A stretch of 61,591 nt of DNA from contig NZ_SORE01000033.1 of the NCBI RefSeq assembly GCF_004366595.1, forward strand, positions 1-61,591, in the 5' to 3' direction. The translations under genes were made by a program, and so were the position numbers. The notes below the pieces were generated by a model. The model did no database searches, was not told the origin of the DNA, and saw only the letters and a list, made by a program, of their open reading frames with translations. Below, piece by piece: positions 41,301-50,875 of the stretch. How positions within the stretch are numbered: position 1 is the first letter of the stretch; every line of letters begins with the position of its first letter. This stretch comes from Paraburkholderia rhizosphaerae. Lineage in GTDB: Bacteria > Pseudomonadota > Gammaproteobacteria > Burkholderiales > Burkholderiaceae.

Positions 41301-43352
41301 TTATGCGGCGCCGTCATCGCCCTGTTTCCTGTGTTTCGACACGATTCGCTCCTGCTGTGCGGGAAGTACCGGGTCATAGTGACTGAGCTGAATGCTGTAG
41401 TTGCCGTGTCCGCCGGCAATCGCATTCAGGCGCGATTGATAGTCGTTGAGCTCCGATAGCGGCACCTGTCCGACGACGACCACAGCATTGCCAGTGGCTG
41501 CGCGTGTGCCGTGCACCTGGCCGCGTCGCGCGGACAGATCGCCGATGATGTCGCCCATCGTGGTTTCCGGCGTCATCACTTCGATATCCACGATCGGCTC
41601 GAGCAGCACGGGCTGCGCTTTCATGACCGCATCGATAAACGCCTTGCGACCGGCGGACACGAATGCGACTTCCTTCGAGTCGACCGGGTGGCTCTTGCCG
41701 TCGAACACGGTGACACGCACGTCCTGCATCGGAAAGCCGCCAAGCGGTCCGCTGTCGATAACCTGCTGGACGCCTTTTTCCACCGCCGGAATGAACTGGC
41801 CCGGAATCGCGCCGCCCTTGACGACATCGACGAACTCAAAGCCTGTGCCGCGCGGCAGTGGCTCGATGCGTAGCATCACTTCGCCGAATTGTCCGGCGCC
41901 GCCAGTTTGTTTCTTGTGGCGGCAATGCCCTTCTGCCTTCGCGCCAATGGTTTCCCGATACGCGATGGTCGGCGGATGCGTGACGACTTCGAGCTTGTAC
42001 TGGTCGGATAGCCGCTCGAGCATCAGGCGCAGGTGCAACTCGCCGAGGCCTCGCACGACTGTTTCGTTGGTGCCGACCGGGTGTTCGATCCGCAGACATG
42101 GGTCTTCCGCACTGAGCTTTTGCAGAATCTCCCAGAGGCGCTGTTCGTTGCCGCGGCGCGCGGGCTCGATCGCCAGACCGTAGATGGCCGTTGGGAAATG
42201 AAGCGGCGTCAGGTGAATGTTGCCGTCTTCGGGCGCGTCATGCAGCACGGTATCGAAGCCGATCTCGTCGACCTTCGCTGTCGCGCAGATGTCGCCCGGG
42301 CCGGCTTGCGTGACGTCGACGTGATCTTTGCCCTGCAGCATCATCAGATGCGCGACCCGGAATGGCTGGCGCCGGTCACCGATATATAGCTGGCTGTCGC
42401 GCCGGATTGTGCCCTGATGGATGCGAAACACGGCCATTTTGCCGATGTAAGGGTCCACGACGATTTTGAATGCGTGCGCCAATACATGCTTGTCGGTGAC
42501 CGGTTCGGCGCGCACCACTTCCTTGCGACCGCCGTTGTCGCGATAGAACAGCGGTGGATTGCCTTCAGTGGGTGCGGGCAGGAGCCGGACGAACACGTCG
42601 AGCAATTCGGCGATGCCTGCGCCGTTGGCCGCCGATGTGAAACAGATTGGCACCAGGTGACCTTCGCGCAGCGCCCGTTCGAACGGCTCGTGCAATTGCT
42701 CCGGGCTGATTGCCTCGCCTTGCTCGAGGTACAGATCCATCAGCGCCGGGTCGATTTCGATCACCTGATCGACAAGGGTATTGTGCACCGCCGCAACCGA
42801 CAGGCAATCGGCATCGCCGGCCGGGTTGAAAAAGCAGTCCACCACCTGACTGCCACCTTGCGCGGGCAGATTGATCGGCAGGCATCGCTTGCCGAAGGCA
42901 GTCTGGATTTGCGTGACGAGCCCCGTCAGGTCGACCTTTTCCCGATCGATGCCATTCACGATGATCATTCTGCAGAGCTTGCGTTCTTCGGCCCGAGTCA
43001 TCATGTGGCGCGTCGTCATTTCAATGCCGTTTTGCGCATTGATGACGATCGCGGCAGTCTCCACCGCGGGCAGCGCGCTGATCGACTGGCCGGAAAAGTC
43101 CGGATATCCAGGCGTATCCAGCATATAGATGCGCGTGTTCCGGTAGTGCAGGTGGACAACGGCGGAATTCAGCGAGTGGTGATATTTGCGCTCGAGCGGA
43201 TCGAAATCGCAGACTGTCGTGCCGCGCTCCACGCTGCCGGGCGTGTGTACCGCGCCGCCCCGATGCAGCAGCGCTTCGACAAGCGATGTTTTGCCGCATC
43301 CCGCATGCCCGAGGAGGGCAACGGTGCGAATGGCGTCGGGACCGTACTGCAT
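41301..43352 (-). CDS. elongation factor G-like GTPase (EF-G paralogue)
   Basis: I place the start at the ATG at 43352, with GGGGGCG upstream, giving 683 residues; ATGs at 43364 and 43385 are possible, and the frame to 43595 is spurious. G1 is GHAGCGKTSL, G3 DTPGYPDF; the G4 motif reads NGID instead of NKxD. Domains II to V of EF-G follow (KKQTGGAGQFGEV, DVRVTVFDGKSHPVDSKEVAF, ETTMGDIIGDLSARRG). It is probably the secondary EF-G-like class of unclear function rather than the housekeeping translocase, which normally sits beside tuf and rps genes. Confidence 0.9.
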   Translation of the reverse strand: MQYGPDAIRTVALLGHAGCGKTSLVEALLHRGGAVHTPGSVERGTTVCDFDPLERKYHHSLNSAVVHLHYRNTRIYMLDTPGYPDFSGQSISALPAVETAAIVINAQNGIEMTTRHMMTRAEERKLCRMIIVNGIDREKVDLTGLVTQIQTAFGKRCLPINLPAQGGSQVVDCFFNPAGDADCLSVAAVHNTLVDQVIEIDPALMDLYLEQGEAISPEQLHEPFERALREGHLVPICFTSAANGAGIAELLDVFVRLLPAPTEGNPPLFYRDNGGRKEVVRAEPVTDKHVLAHAFKIVVDPYIGKMAVFRIHQGTIRRDSQLYIGDRRQPFRVAHLMMLQGKDHVDVTQAGPGDICATAKVDEIGFDTVLHDAPEDGNIHLTPLHFPTAIYGLAIEPARRGNEQRLWEILQKLSAEDPCLRIEHPVGTNETVVRGLGELHLRLMLERLSDQYKLEVVTHPPTIAYRETIGAKAEGHCRHKKQTGGAGQFGEVMLRIEPLPRGTGFEFVDVVKGGAIPGQFIPAVEKGVQQVIDSGPLGGFPMQDVRVTVFDGKSHPVDSKEVAFVSAGRKAFIDAVMKAQPVLLEPIVDIEVMTPETTMGDIIGDLSARRGQVHGTRAATGNAVVVVGQVPLSELNDYQSRLNAIAGGHGNYSIQLSHYDPVLPAQQERIVSKHRKQGDDGAA

Positions 43353-43654
43353 GAGCGCCCCCATCCAGTGTTGTACGTAGGCCATTATTGGCGAAAAAGG
43401 GCGGGTGCGCCAGGCGTAATCGTGCGCTTCGTGGGCGTGTCCACGTTTATTCGAAACATGGGGCGATCGCGGCACGGGCCATGCGATGGCTGACGCGCAT
43501 GCACAAGATGATCGATGAACAGCCGTTCGGGTCATGGACAAACTGGCCCGACCAATTTGCGTCATGCCGAACACGCAACCACCATACGCGACCAATGACA
43601 GTAGCGCGCTGGACCGCCAACCGCGGAGGCGCCGTTCGACAGAGACAAACCGAT

Positions 43655-44644
43655 ATGAAGATCAAGGCAGCGATTGAGAAATTCCCCGGCGGCATGATGG
43701 TCATCCCGTTGCTGTGGGGCAGCCTGCTTAACACCTATTTCCCGCACGTCCTTACAATCGGCAGCTTTTCGACATCGCTTGCCCATGGTGCGCTGCCTAT
43801 CCTTGCGGTGTTCTTCGTTTGCATGGGCGCGGAAATTCAGTTGAAAACCGCACCGCGCGCGCTGAAGAACGGCGCTGCCATCACGATATCGAAGCTTGCA
43901 AGCGGTGTCGCGGTGGGCCTGCTCGTCAGCTATGTGTTCAAGGGCAAGCCCGTATTCGGGCTGTCGGGCATGGTGATCATCGCGGCGATGACCAATGCGA
44001 ACATGGGACTTTACGCTGCGCTAACGAAACAGTTCGGCGATGAAGTGGACCGCGGGGCGCTCGCTGTACTGTCCATTCTGGAAGGTCCGTTCATCACGAT
44101 GGTCGCGCTTGGCGTGTCTGGGCTTGCGAAGATCCCGTTTATCGAGTTGCTGGCGACGATCCTGCCGATTCTGATCGGCGTGGTGCTCGGCAACCTCGAC
44201 CGCAATATGCGTACGTTTCTCAAGTCCGGAGGCGACCTGCTGATTCCGTTCTTCGCATTCGGCCTTGGTGCGCAGATCAACCTCCATGCGATTCTCGCGG
44301 CCGGCGCGTCGGGTATTGTGCTGGGCCTGATTACGCTGATATTCGGCGGCATTGTGAATGTAATCGCGTCCCGGCTTGCTGGTGGGTCCGGCGTTGCCGG
44401 CGTCGCGGTGTCGACCACGGCGGGAAATGCGGTTGCGACACCGACCGCGCTCGCGGCGGTGGATCCGCATCTCGCCTCGCTGATCGCGGTTGCGACACCT
44501 CAAATTGCGGCATCGACGATCGTGACATCGCTGCTTACCCCGCTGTTGACCGCGTTGTACGCGAAGAAATTTAAAGGGCGTCAAAAAGCGCAGGACGATA
44601 AGCAGGCGGTGCTACCGCTCGCCGAGCCCGCAGACGCTGTCTGA
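43655..44644 (+). CDS. kdgT: 2-keto-3-deoxygluconate permease
   Basis: The ATG at 43655 starts the conserved MKIKAAIEKFPGGMMVIPLL; the frame upstream to 43388 overlaps the EF-G leader. 329 residues with about ten helices, including FVCMGAEIQLKTAPRAL and STTAGNAVATPTALAA, signatures of the KdgT family. It imports 2-keto-3-deoxygluconate, a pectin breakdown product, with protons. No KDG kinase or aldolase gene is nearby, and the next gene is an unrelated dehydrogenase. Confidence 0.92.
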   Translation: MKIKAAIEKFPGGMMVIPLLWGSLLNTYFPHVLTIGSFSTSLAHGALPILAVFFVCMGAEIQLKTAPRALKNGAAITISKLASGVAVGLLVSYVFKGKPVFGLSGMVIIAAMTNANMGLYAALTKQFGDEVDRGALAVLSILEGPFITMVALGVSGLAKIPFIELLATILPILIGVVLGNLDRNMRTFLKSGGDLLIPFFAFGLGAQINLHAILAAGASGIVLGLITLIFGGIVNVIASRLAGGSGVAGVAVSTTAGNAVATPTALAAVDPHLASLIAVATPQIAASTIVTSLLTPLLTALYAKKFKGRQKAQDDKQAVLPLAEPADAV

Positions 44645-44773
44645 ATCATCGCCAGTAGCGGCGCCGCTCACGCGTTCTTGCGGTAAACGACGTACGCTCG
44701 GACAATCGCTTCATCGCAGTAATGCCGCGTATGGTTCGCGGCTCTCCTACCCCCTCACCGAGGAACTGTTTCG

Positions 44774-45781
44774 ATGAAAGCGATTACCTTGCGCCAACCT
44801 GCTGGTCTGGATCAACTCCAACGGGTCGAGCTTGCCGAGCCCGGCGAACCCGGACCCGGCGAAATCCGCGTGCGCATTCACGCGAGCTCGCTGAATTTCC
44901 ATGATCTGGGCGTCGTCACCGGGCGGATGCACTGCGCCGATGGCCGCATTCCAATGTCGGATGGCGCGGGCGTCGTCGAAGCAATCGGCGAAGGCGTCGA
45001 TGAATTCGCGGTCGGCGACGCGGTCGTATCCACCTTCTTTCCAACCTGGCTGGACGGCGGCCCGACGCTGTCGGACTTCGCGACCGTGCCGGGCGACGGC
45101 GTCGACGGCTATGCGCGCGAGCGCGTCGTTCGACCCGCACACTGGTTCACGCATGCGCCGCGCGGATACAGCCATGCGGAGGCGGCGACGCTGACAACAG
45201 CCGGACTGACCGCATGGCGCGCGCTTGTCGTCGACGCGCAGGTGAAGGCAGGCGATAGCGTGCTCGTGCTCGGCACCGGCGGCGTGTCGATCTTCGCGCT
45301 GCAGTTTGCGAAGCGGATGGGCGCGACGGTGATCGCGACGTCGTCGTCTGACGAGAAGATCGAGCGCGTTCGCGCACTGGGCGCCGATCATACGATCAAC
45401 TACCGGCGCGATACGGACTGGGCTGCCACGGTGCGCGACTTCACGAATGGCCGTGGGGTCGATCTGGTCGTCGAAGTAGGCGGCCCCGACACGCTGCCGC
45501 AGTCGATCAGTGCGTGCCGCACGGGCGGTCATATCGCGCTGATCGGTGTGCTCACCGGGGTCGCAGGTCCGGTGCCCACGGCCGACTTCATGCGCAGACA
45601 GCAGACATTGCAAGGGTTGATCGTCGGTAGCCGCAGCCAGCAACGCGATATGGTGCGTGCGCTCGACGCGACGGGCATCAAGCCGGTGATCGATCGCACG
45701 TTCCCGCTCGATGAAATTGCCGATGCGTTTGCCCATCAGGCAGCGGGCAAGCATTTCGGCAAGCTGTGTCTGTCGATCTGA
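44774..45781 (+). CDS. zinc-independent MDR-family alcohol dehydrogenase / quinone oxidoreductase
   Basis: 335 residues; GAGGAAC precedes the ATG. GroES-like N-terminal half (ASSLNFHDLGVVTGR, SDGAGVVEAIGEGVDEF) and a Rossmann half with VLGTGGVSIFALQFAKRMGA. The catalytic zinc ligands of classical alcohol dehydrogenase are not evident: the position normally C(G/K)xD is LNFHDLG. This suggests a zinc-independent reductase. It converges on the sensor kinase gene at 45924. Confidence 0.9.
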   Translation: MKAITLRQPAGLDQLQRVELAEPGEPGPGEIRVRIHASSLNFHDLGVVTGRMHCADGRIPMSDGAGVVEAIGEGVDEFAVGDAVVSTFFPTWLDGGPTLSDFATVPGDGVDGYARERVVRPAHWFTHAPRGYSHAEAATLTTAGLTAWRALVVDAQVKAGDSVLVLGTGGVSIFALQFAKRMGATVIATSSSDEKIERVRALGADHTINYRRDTDWAATVRDFTNGRGVDLVVEVGGPDTLPQSISACRTGGHIALIGVLTGVAGPVPTADFMRRQQTLQGLIVGSRSQQRDMVRALDATGIKPVIDRTFPLDEIADAFAHQAAGKHFGKLCLSI

Positions 45782-45923
45782 TTGGCGGGGCCATCCGGCG
45801 ATAAACGGCGCGCCTGCGGGTGCGCCGCGCACGCGCGTTATGCAAGCTTGCGGTAACGCGGGTGACGAGCGGGCAGACGAGCGCCGCTCGAAAATAGCTT
45901 TTCACGGTATGTGCCAAAAGGGC

Positions 45924-47108
45924 TCAACCGGTCGCGATGTCCGCAACCGGAAGCGTGAAATAAAAGCGCGCGCCACCATGAGCCGATCCCGCATCCGCGG
46001 CGATTTTCCCACCATGCCCTTCGATAATCGAACGGCAAATCGACAAGCCCATACCCATACCGCTTTGCTTAGTCGTGTAGAAGCGTTCGAACAGATGCTC
46101 GGCGTGTTCGGGAACGACGCCCGGGCCGCTATCCTCGACCGCGCAACTTACGGTCGTCGCGTTGGGCATCGCAGTCGAGATCGTGATCTTGCGCTGCGGA
46201 CTGTCGGCCTGTTCTATCGCCTGCATCGCGTTGACCGCGAGATTGACGATTACCTGTTGCACCTGGACGCGGTCGGCCAACACTTTCGGCATGTCTGAAG
46301 CGAGCGGGTGGAACGCGCTAACGCCGCGCGACCGAAGTTCAGGTTCGAGAAACACAAGCGCCTCGTCGATCAGCGCGTCGAGCGATACGAGCGTTTGCTC
46401 AGGCGTCTGCCGAATCGCCATGCGGCGAATGCGGTCGATGATCTCCGCTGCGCGTTGCGCTTCAGCGAGCATGCGCGTGGTCGCGTCGCGCGCCTCAACC
46501 AAGTTCGGCGCCGGTTCGCCGAGCCAGCGCAGTTCGGCCTGCCCATTGATCGAGATCGCGGTGAGCGGCTGCTTCAACTCATGGGCGATCGACGCCGCGA
46601 GCTCGCCCAGCATCGAGATGCGCGCGGCGTGCGCAAAATCCGCCTCTGCGCGCCGCAGCGCTTCCTCCGCACGTTGACGGGCAGCGAGAATTGCCATTCC
46701 TGCATGGACCAGGCCCGCGACCACCAGCAGCATGCCAGCGGTGAAAAAGCGATTGGCCCAGTCGATCGTGATGATGGTTTGATTACCTGCAGGTCCACTT
46801 CGGATCGTCAGGATCACGACCGATAGCGCGGCGACCACCACCGCACCGCTCCACAGCCATCGGGTAGACCGGGTCCACGCGAGGACGATGACGACGAACA
46901 GATACAGCTTCGCGACGTTAAGCGGGACCGGCAGATAGCAGTCCAGTACGAAAGTGAAAAGCGTGAGCGCAGCGGCCAGGATCATCGCCTGCTTTGGCGA
47001 GACCTTCAAAACGTTCCACTTTTTTCGGAGTCCGCCGCCGAAACTGGACGCAAGCCCAATGCGTTCCGTGACCTGATGAATGCGAGCCCCTACCGTCTGA
47101 TTCAGCAC
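45924..47108 (-). CDS. membrane sensor histidine kinase
   Basis: I prefer the GTG at 47108, which follows GGAAGGAG at good spacing; the frame is open to 47147. About 394 residues: three to four membrane helices in the first 135 residues (AMILAAALTLFTFVL, WSGAVVVAALSVVIL, FTAGMLLVVAGLV), no PAS domain, then HisKA with SIAHELKQPLTAIS and HATPase with VNLAVNAMQAIE, DSGPG and GMGMGLS. It is closely similar in its kinase core to the C-terminus of the trifunctional protein at 4492. No response regulator is beside it. Confidence 0.92.
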   Translation of the reverse strand: MLNQTVGARIHQVTERIGLASSFGGGLRKKWNVLKVSPKQAMILAAALTLFTFVLDCYLPVPLNVAKLYLFVVIVLAWTRSTRWLWSGAVVVAALSVVILTIRSGPAGNQTIITIDWANRFFTAGMLLVVAGLVHAGMAILAARQRAEEALRRAEADFAHAARISMLGELAASIAHELKQPLTAISINGQAELRWLGEPAPNLVEARDATTRMLAEAQRAAEIIDRIRRMAIRQTPEQTLVSLDALIDEALVFLEPELRSRGVSAFHPLASDMPKVLADRVQVQQVIVNLAVNAMQAIEQADSPQRKITISTAMPNATTVSCAVEDSGPGVVPEHAEHLFERFYTTKQSGMGMGLSICRSIIEGHGGKIAADAGSAHGGARFYFTLPVADIATG

Positions 47109-47263
47109 GGTTGTCGCTCCTTCCGATGAGACGGGCGCGCGACGCACCTCGAACGCTCCATAATACCCTTGTTCTAGCGCATTTTATGCCGCGTGAATCT
47201 AAACCTTGCGATCAAACTGCCGATATCCGATAGATTCACCTCCGTTCATAGCCACACCGACCG

Positions 47264-47869
47264 ATGGTTTCGAATTCCAGTGCTGTGCTGTTTTTGACGG
47301 GCATCGTCGTGGTGCTGATCATGCCGGGTCCGACCAACACCTTGCTGGCAGCCGCTGGATTAAGGCTTGGTTTCAGGCGCGCCGCGCGGCTGACAGGCGC
47401 CGAACTCGCCGGCTACCTCGTGTCGATTACGCTGTGGGGTGTTTCTCTCGCGCAAGTCGCGCATGTCTCGGCGGTATGGCCGAAGCTTGTCCGCCTCGGC
47501 TGTTGCATTTACATCGCGTACCTTGCACTTCGAATGTGGCGCAGTGCGGTCGACCTTCCGTCGTCGTCGAAATGGACGATTGGCGTACGCACGATGTTTT
47601 GCACGACGCTGCTGAACCCGAAAGCGATTCTGTTCGCGGGCACGATCTTCCCCGCCGTCGCGTTTCAGCGCGTGCCCGCATACTTCGAAGCCATGGCTAT
47701 ATTCGCGACCGTACTCGTTCCAATCGGAATCGGATGGGTCGCGTTCGGCTCCGCGCTGGGTAGCGATCGGCCGATGTTTGTGAAGATCAAACCGGAGCGC
47801 GTGCAGCAGTGCGCGTCTGTCGTGCTCGCTACATTCTCCGTTCTGCTCGCGTATTCGCTGTTTCGCTAA
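47264..47869 (+). CDS. LysE-family translocator
   Basis: 201 residues with six helices. It has the LysE/RhtB start (VVVLIMPGPTNTLLAAAGLRLG) and LLNPKAILFAGTIFP in the middle. The family exports amino acids such as lysine, threonine or homoserine lactones to avoid toxic build-up. Divergent from the sensor kinase gene with a gap of about 150 bases. Confidence 0.9.
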   Translation: MVSNSSAVLFLTGIVVVLIMPGPTNTLLAAAGLRLGFRRAARLTGAELAGYLVSITLWGVSLAQVAHVSAVWPKLVRLGCCIYIAYLALRMWRSAVDLPSSSKWTIGVRTMFCTTLLNPKAILFAGTIFPAVAFQRVPAYFEAMAIFATVLVPIGIGWVAFGSALGSDRPMFVKIKPERVQQCASVVLATFSVLLAYSLFR

Positions 47870-48082
47870 GCGATGCGCTCTCGGTTTTTTGTTCCACGCT
47901 GAGTTAGAAACACGCCGCATAGAGTGAGTCCTTCACCGGCCGGCCGGTACATTACCGTGCATCGGGCGCAAGCCGGTGATATCGACGATGTATCAATTCC
48001 AGCGAATTCCATATTGGACGGATATTCCGTCACGAAGGATCATTTCATATATCGACAAAGCACTTTGACACAGCTGTTGATC

Positions 48083-49342
48083 ATGACACTACAACACAGC
48101 GACACGCTAGAACGGGAACGGGTGACCCGATCAACGCCGGCAACGCCTGCATCGGCCACGACGAGCCGGAAAATCGAAGTGGGTACGCCCGCATTCGTGC
48201 GAACCAACTGTGCGCTGTTTGCCGCCGGCTTCGCGACTTTCGCATTGCTCTATTGCGTGCAGCCGCTGATGCCGCTGTTTTCGGAAAGCTTTCATGTCAA
48301 TGCGGCGGGCGCCAGCCTCGCGCTATCGTTGACCACGGGTCTGCTGGCAGTGTCACTGCTGGTGGCCGGCGTGCTGTCCGAGACATGGGGCCGCAAACCG
48401 ATGATGGTTGCGTCGCTGTTCCTGTCCGCGGTGCTCACGGGCTTGAGTGCGGTCCTGCCTCACTGGCATGCGTTTCTCGTCACGCGTGCGGTAATGGGTG
48501 TCGCGCTCAGCGGTTTGCCGGCGGTCGCGATGGCGTATGTCGGCGAAGAGATGGATGCGCGCTCGCTCGGCACCGCGATGGGGTTGTATGTGGGCGGCAC
48601 CGGTCTGGGCGGCATGACCGGACGTTTGCTGACCGGCGTGATCACCGACCACTGGGGCTGGCGCGCGGCCGTGATGACGATGGCCGTGCTTGCGGTGCTG
48701 TCGGCCGTCATTCTGGCGCGCTGCTTGCCGGCATCGCGGCACTTCGTGCGTAGACCACCGCATTTCGGACCGCTCGCCAGAACGTATGCAGTCCAGTTGC
48801 GCGACAGCATGCTGCCGTGGCTGTTCGCGGAGGGCTTTGTGGTGGCGGGCTCGTTTGTCACCGTGTACAACTATGTCGGCTATCGGCTCGTCGCGCCGCC
48901 GTATTCGCTGAGCCAGACGCAAATCGGCCTGATTTTTGCGGTCTATTTATGTGGAATCGTCAGCTCGGCATGGATCGGCAGTCTGTCGGGATGGCTTGGC
49001 CGGCATAAGCTGCTACCCGCGACGCTTGGGCTGATGTTGCTCGGCACGCTTCTTACGCGTGCGGATTCGTTGCCCGTCATCATTCTCGGCGTCGCGGTGT
49101 TGACCGTCGGTTTCTTCGGCTCCCATTCGGTCGCAAGTGCGTGGGTGGGGGCGCGTGCGCAGGTCGGCAAGGCCCAGGCCTCGTCGATGTATCTGTTCGC
49201 GTACTACGCCGGGTCCAGCGTCGTGGGATCGTTGGGCGGTGTGTTCTGGAGCGCCGATGGATGGTCCGGCGTGACATGGATGACCAGTTCGCTGCTGGTG
49301 GTCGCGATTGTCATCGCGCTGCGCTTGCGCGCGACAGTATGA
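48083..49342 (+). CDS. MFS transporter (YnfM-like)
   Basis: The ATG at 48083 (MTLQHSDTLERER) gives 419 residues; the frame extends to 47924 but without a ribosome site. Twelve helices, the loop SETWGRKPMMVAS and a conserved YVGEEMDARSLGTAMGLYVGG identify the arabinose-efflux-like/YnfM MFS subgroup. Substrate unknown. No regulator gene is immediately adjacent. Confidence 0.9.
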   Translation: MTLQHSDTLERERVTRSTPATPASATTSRKIEVGTPAFVRTNCALFAAGFATFALLYCVQPLMPLFSESFHVNAAGASLALSLTTGLLAVSLLVAGVLSETWGRKPMMVASLFLSAVLTGLSAVLPHWHAFLVTRAVMGVALSGLPAVAMAYVGEEMDARSLGTAMGLYVGGTGLGGMTGRLLTGVITDHWGWRAAVMTMAVLAVLSAVILARCLPASRHFVRRPPHFGPLARTYAVQLRDSMLPWLFAEGFVVAGSFVTVYNYVGYRLVAPPYSLSQTQIGLIFAVYLCGIVSSAWIGSLSGWLGRHKLLPATLGLMLLGTLLTRADSLPVIILGVAVLTVGFFGSHSVASAWVGARAQVGKAQASSMYLFAYYAGSSVVGSLGGVFWSADGWSGVTWMTSSLLVVAIVIALRLRATV

Positions 49343-49447
49343 ATCGATGCGCGCAGCCAGCGTTGAGTTCGTGAGCCAACCCTCATATACTGTTTCTGAG
49401 TATTGCCTCATATTCGAGGCGGCCACGTACTTTCACCGGAAACCATC

Positions 49448-50023
49448 ATGTTGCAGAAAATCGACCCCGACACCACCGCGCTTGTCCTGATCGATCTTCA
49501 GCAAGGCATTCTGCCGTTCGGGAAAGCGCCGCGCTCGGGCGAATCGGTGGTGGCGACCTCGGCAACGCTTGCCACGCGCTTTCGTGAAGTGAATGCGCCG
49601 GTTGTGATGGTGCGGGTCGGCTGGGGCGCCGATTTCGCCGATGCGCTGAAGCAGCCCGTCGATCAGCCGACGGCGCACGGCGGCCTGCCGTCGAACTGGT
49701 GGGATTTCCCGGCCGAACTCGCGGTGAATGAGCGCGACATTCAAATCACGAAGCGCCAATGGGGTGCGTTCTATGGCACCGAGCTTGATCTTCAGTTGCG
49801 GCGCCGTGGCATCCGGACCATTGTGCTTGGCGGTATTTCGACGAACATCGGTGTCGAGTCGACGGCCCGCTCCGCGTACGAGCACGGTTACTCGCTGGTG
49901 CTGGTCGAGGACGCGATGAGCTGCGGCGCGCCGGAGCATCATCACGCGTCGCTGAATTTTGTTTTCCCGAGGCTCGGCCTCGTGCGGCAATCCAGCGAGG
50001 TGCTTGCTGCGCTCGCGGGCTGA
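49448..50023 (+). CDS. isochorismatase-family hydrolase (YecD-like)
   Basis: 191 residues from the ATG at 49448. VLIDLQQGILP holds the first catalytic aspartate, ITKRQWGAFYGTELD the lysine. The position of the usual catalytic cysteine reads GGISTNIGVESTARSAYE, with glycine, as in YecD of E. coli. The YecD-type lacks the nucleophile and its reaction is unclear. The family as a whole hydrolyses isochorismate, nicotinamide or related molecules. A short tandem repeat follows its stop. Confidence 0.9.
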   Translation: MLQKIDPDTTALVLIDLQQGILPFGKAPRSGESVVATSATLATRFREVNAPVVMVRVGWGADFADALKQPVDQPTAHGGLPSNWWDFPAELAVNERDIQITKRQWGAFYGTELDLQLRRRGIRTIVLGGISTNIGVESTARSAYEHGYSLVLVEDAMSCGAPEHHHASLNFVFPRLGLVRQSSEVLAALAG

Positions 50024-50031
50024 TTTTCAAA

Positions 50032-50091
50032 AGCGGTTATTCACAAGCGGATACTCACAAGCGGATACTCACAAGCGGATACTCACAAGCG
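50032..50091. repeat. 14-bp direct tandem repeat
   Basis: Four units of 14 bases plus 4 bases, directly after the YecD-like stop codon. Units two to four are identical (AGCGGATACTCACA) and the first differs at two positions (AGCGGTTATTCACA). The array is non-coding. No function is apparent; it may be a variable-number repeat. Confidence 0.9.
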
Positions 50092-50273
50092 AGCGGCTCG
50101 ATGCATGCAACGCGTCGTCGCTCGATATCGACCTGCTTCACACTCGCGCTGCGGCTGCCGCGACACTAAAGGACTGACGATTGGCCGGTGTCCGCGGGCT
50201 AGAATGACGCGCATGTCACACACTCAACGGCAGATCGATGCAGTCGGTAAGAAACCAGGTTGTCCGTTCCCGG

Positions 50274-50576
50274 ATGAAACCTTTTTGGGCGGCCGCTTAC
50301 GTGTTGCTTTCAATATGGACCTTCTGGCCAGTGGCAAGCGTGGTGGCGGCCAATTCCGTCGCTGCCGCTTTTCATTGCCGCCTCAGTGAAGGTGGACCGT
50401 CGCCTTGCCATGCTTTCGGTTGGGATATCAGTCACCCACTGTACGTAATGGCCGTCGCTTTCTGGGCGTCGCTGACAACCTTACCCACCGGCATACCGCT
50501 AATCCTGCTCGTGGCGGCCGCGCATCTCTGCACGACATTGATGCGCCGGCGTCAATCCCGTCTGAACTCGCGCTGA
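50274..50576 (+). CDS. small membrane protein of unknown function
   Basis: About 100 residues from the ATG at 50274 (an ATG at 50238 is also in frame). Two hydrophobic segments (FWAAAYVLLSIWTFWPVA and a second at LPTGIPLILLVAAAHL) with two cysteines in the loop between. No family recognised. Its stop overlaps the start of the DUF2905 gene (TGATG), which supports that it is translated and in an operon. Confidence 0.6.
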   Translation: MKPFWAAAYVLLSIWTFWPVASVVAANSVAAAFHCRLSEGGPSPCHAFGWDISHPLYVMAVAFWASLTTLPTGIPLILLVAAAHLCTTLMRRRQSRLNSR

Positions 50577-50776
50577 TGAACCGTGTGCTGATCGTTGCCG
50601 GCATTCTTTGCATCCTCGCTGGACTGGGATGGCGTTGGCTTGCTCGCATTCCGTTCGGTCGGCTGCCGGGCGATATTCATATCGTCCGCGAAGGATTCAG
50701 CTTCCATTTCCCGATTGTCACGTGCATTGTGATTTCAATCGTGATCTCAGCGGTGCTATGGCTATTGCGGCGTTAA
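50576..50776 (+). CDS. DUF2905 small membrane protein
   Basis: 66 residues, MNRVLIVAGILCILAGLGWR then RIPFGRLPGDIHIVREGFSF and a second helix. The LPGDI segment and two-helix layout are diagnostic of DUF2905. The protein is an inner-membrane protein of unknown role. Its ATG overlaps the stop of the preceding gene by one base, so it is probably translated by coupling. Confidence 0.85.
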   Translation: MNRVLIVAGILCILAGLGWRWLARIPFGRLPGDIHIVREGFSFHFPIVTCIVISIVISAVLWLLRR

Positions 50777-50875
50777 TCGCCGCTTCGCCCGGCAATGCAC
50801 ACGCATCGTGGCGCGGGTGCGAAACCCCTTACAATGGTCTTCATCGAAACCAGCGCTTCCCGAACGCGAGCCGAC

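Noticed and set aside
49448..50023. Loss of the catalytic cysteine in the isochorismatase-like protein as a novel feature
   Set aside because: The glycine at this place is typical of the YecD subgroup, so it is not unusual.
50032..50091. CRISPR-like array
   Set aside because: The units are contiguous 14-mers without spacers; it is a simple tandem repeat.
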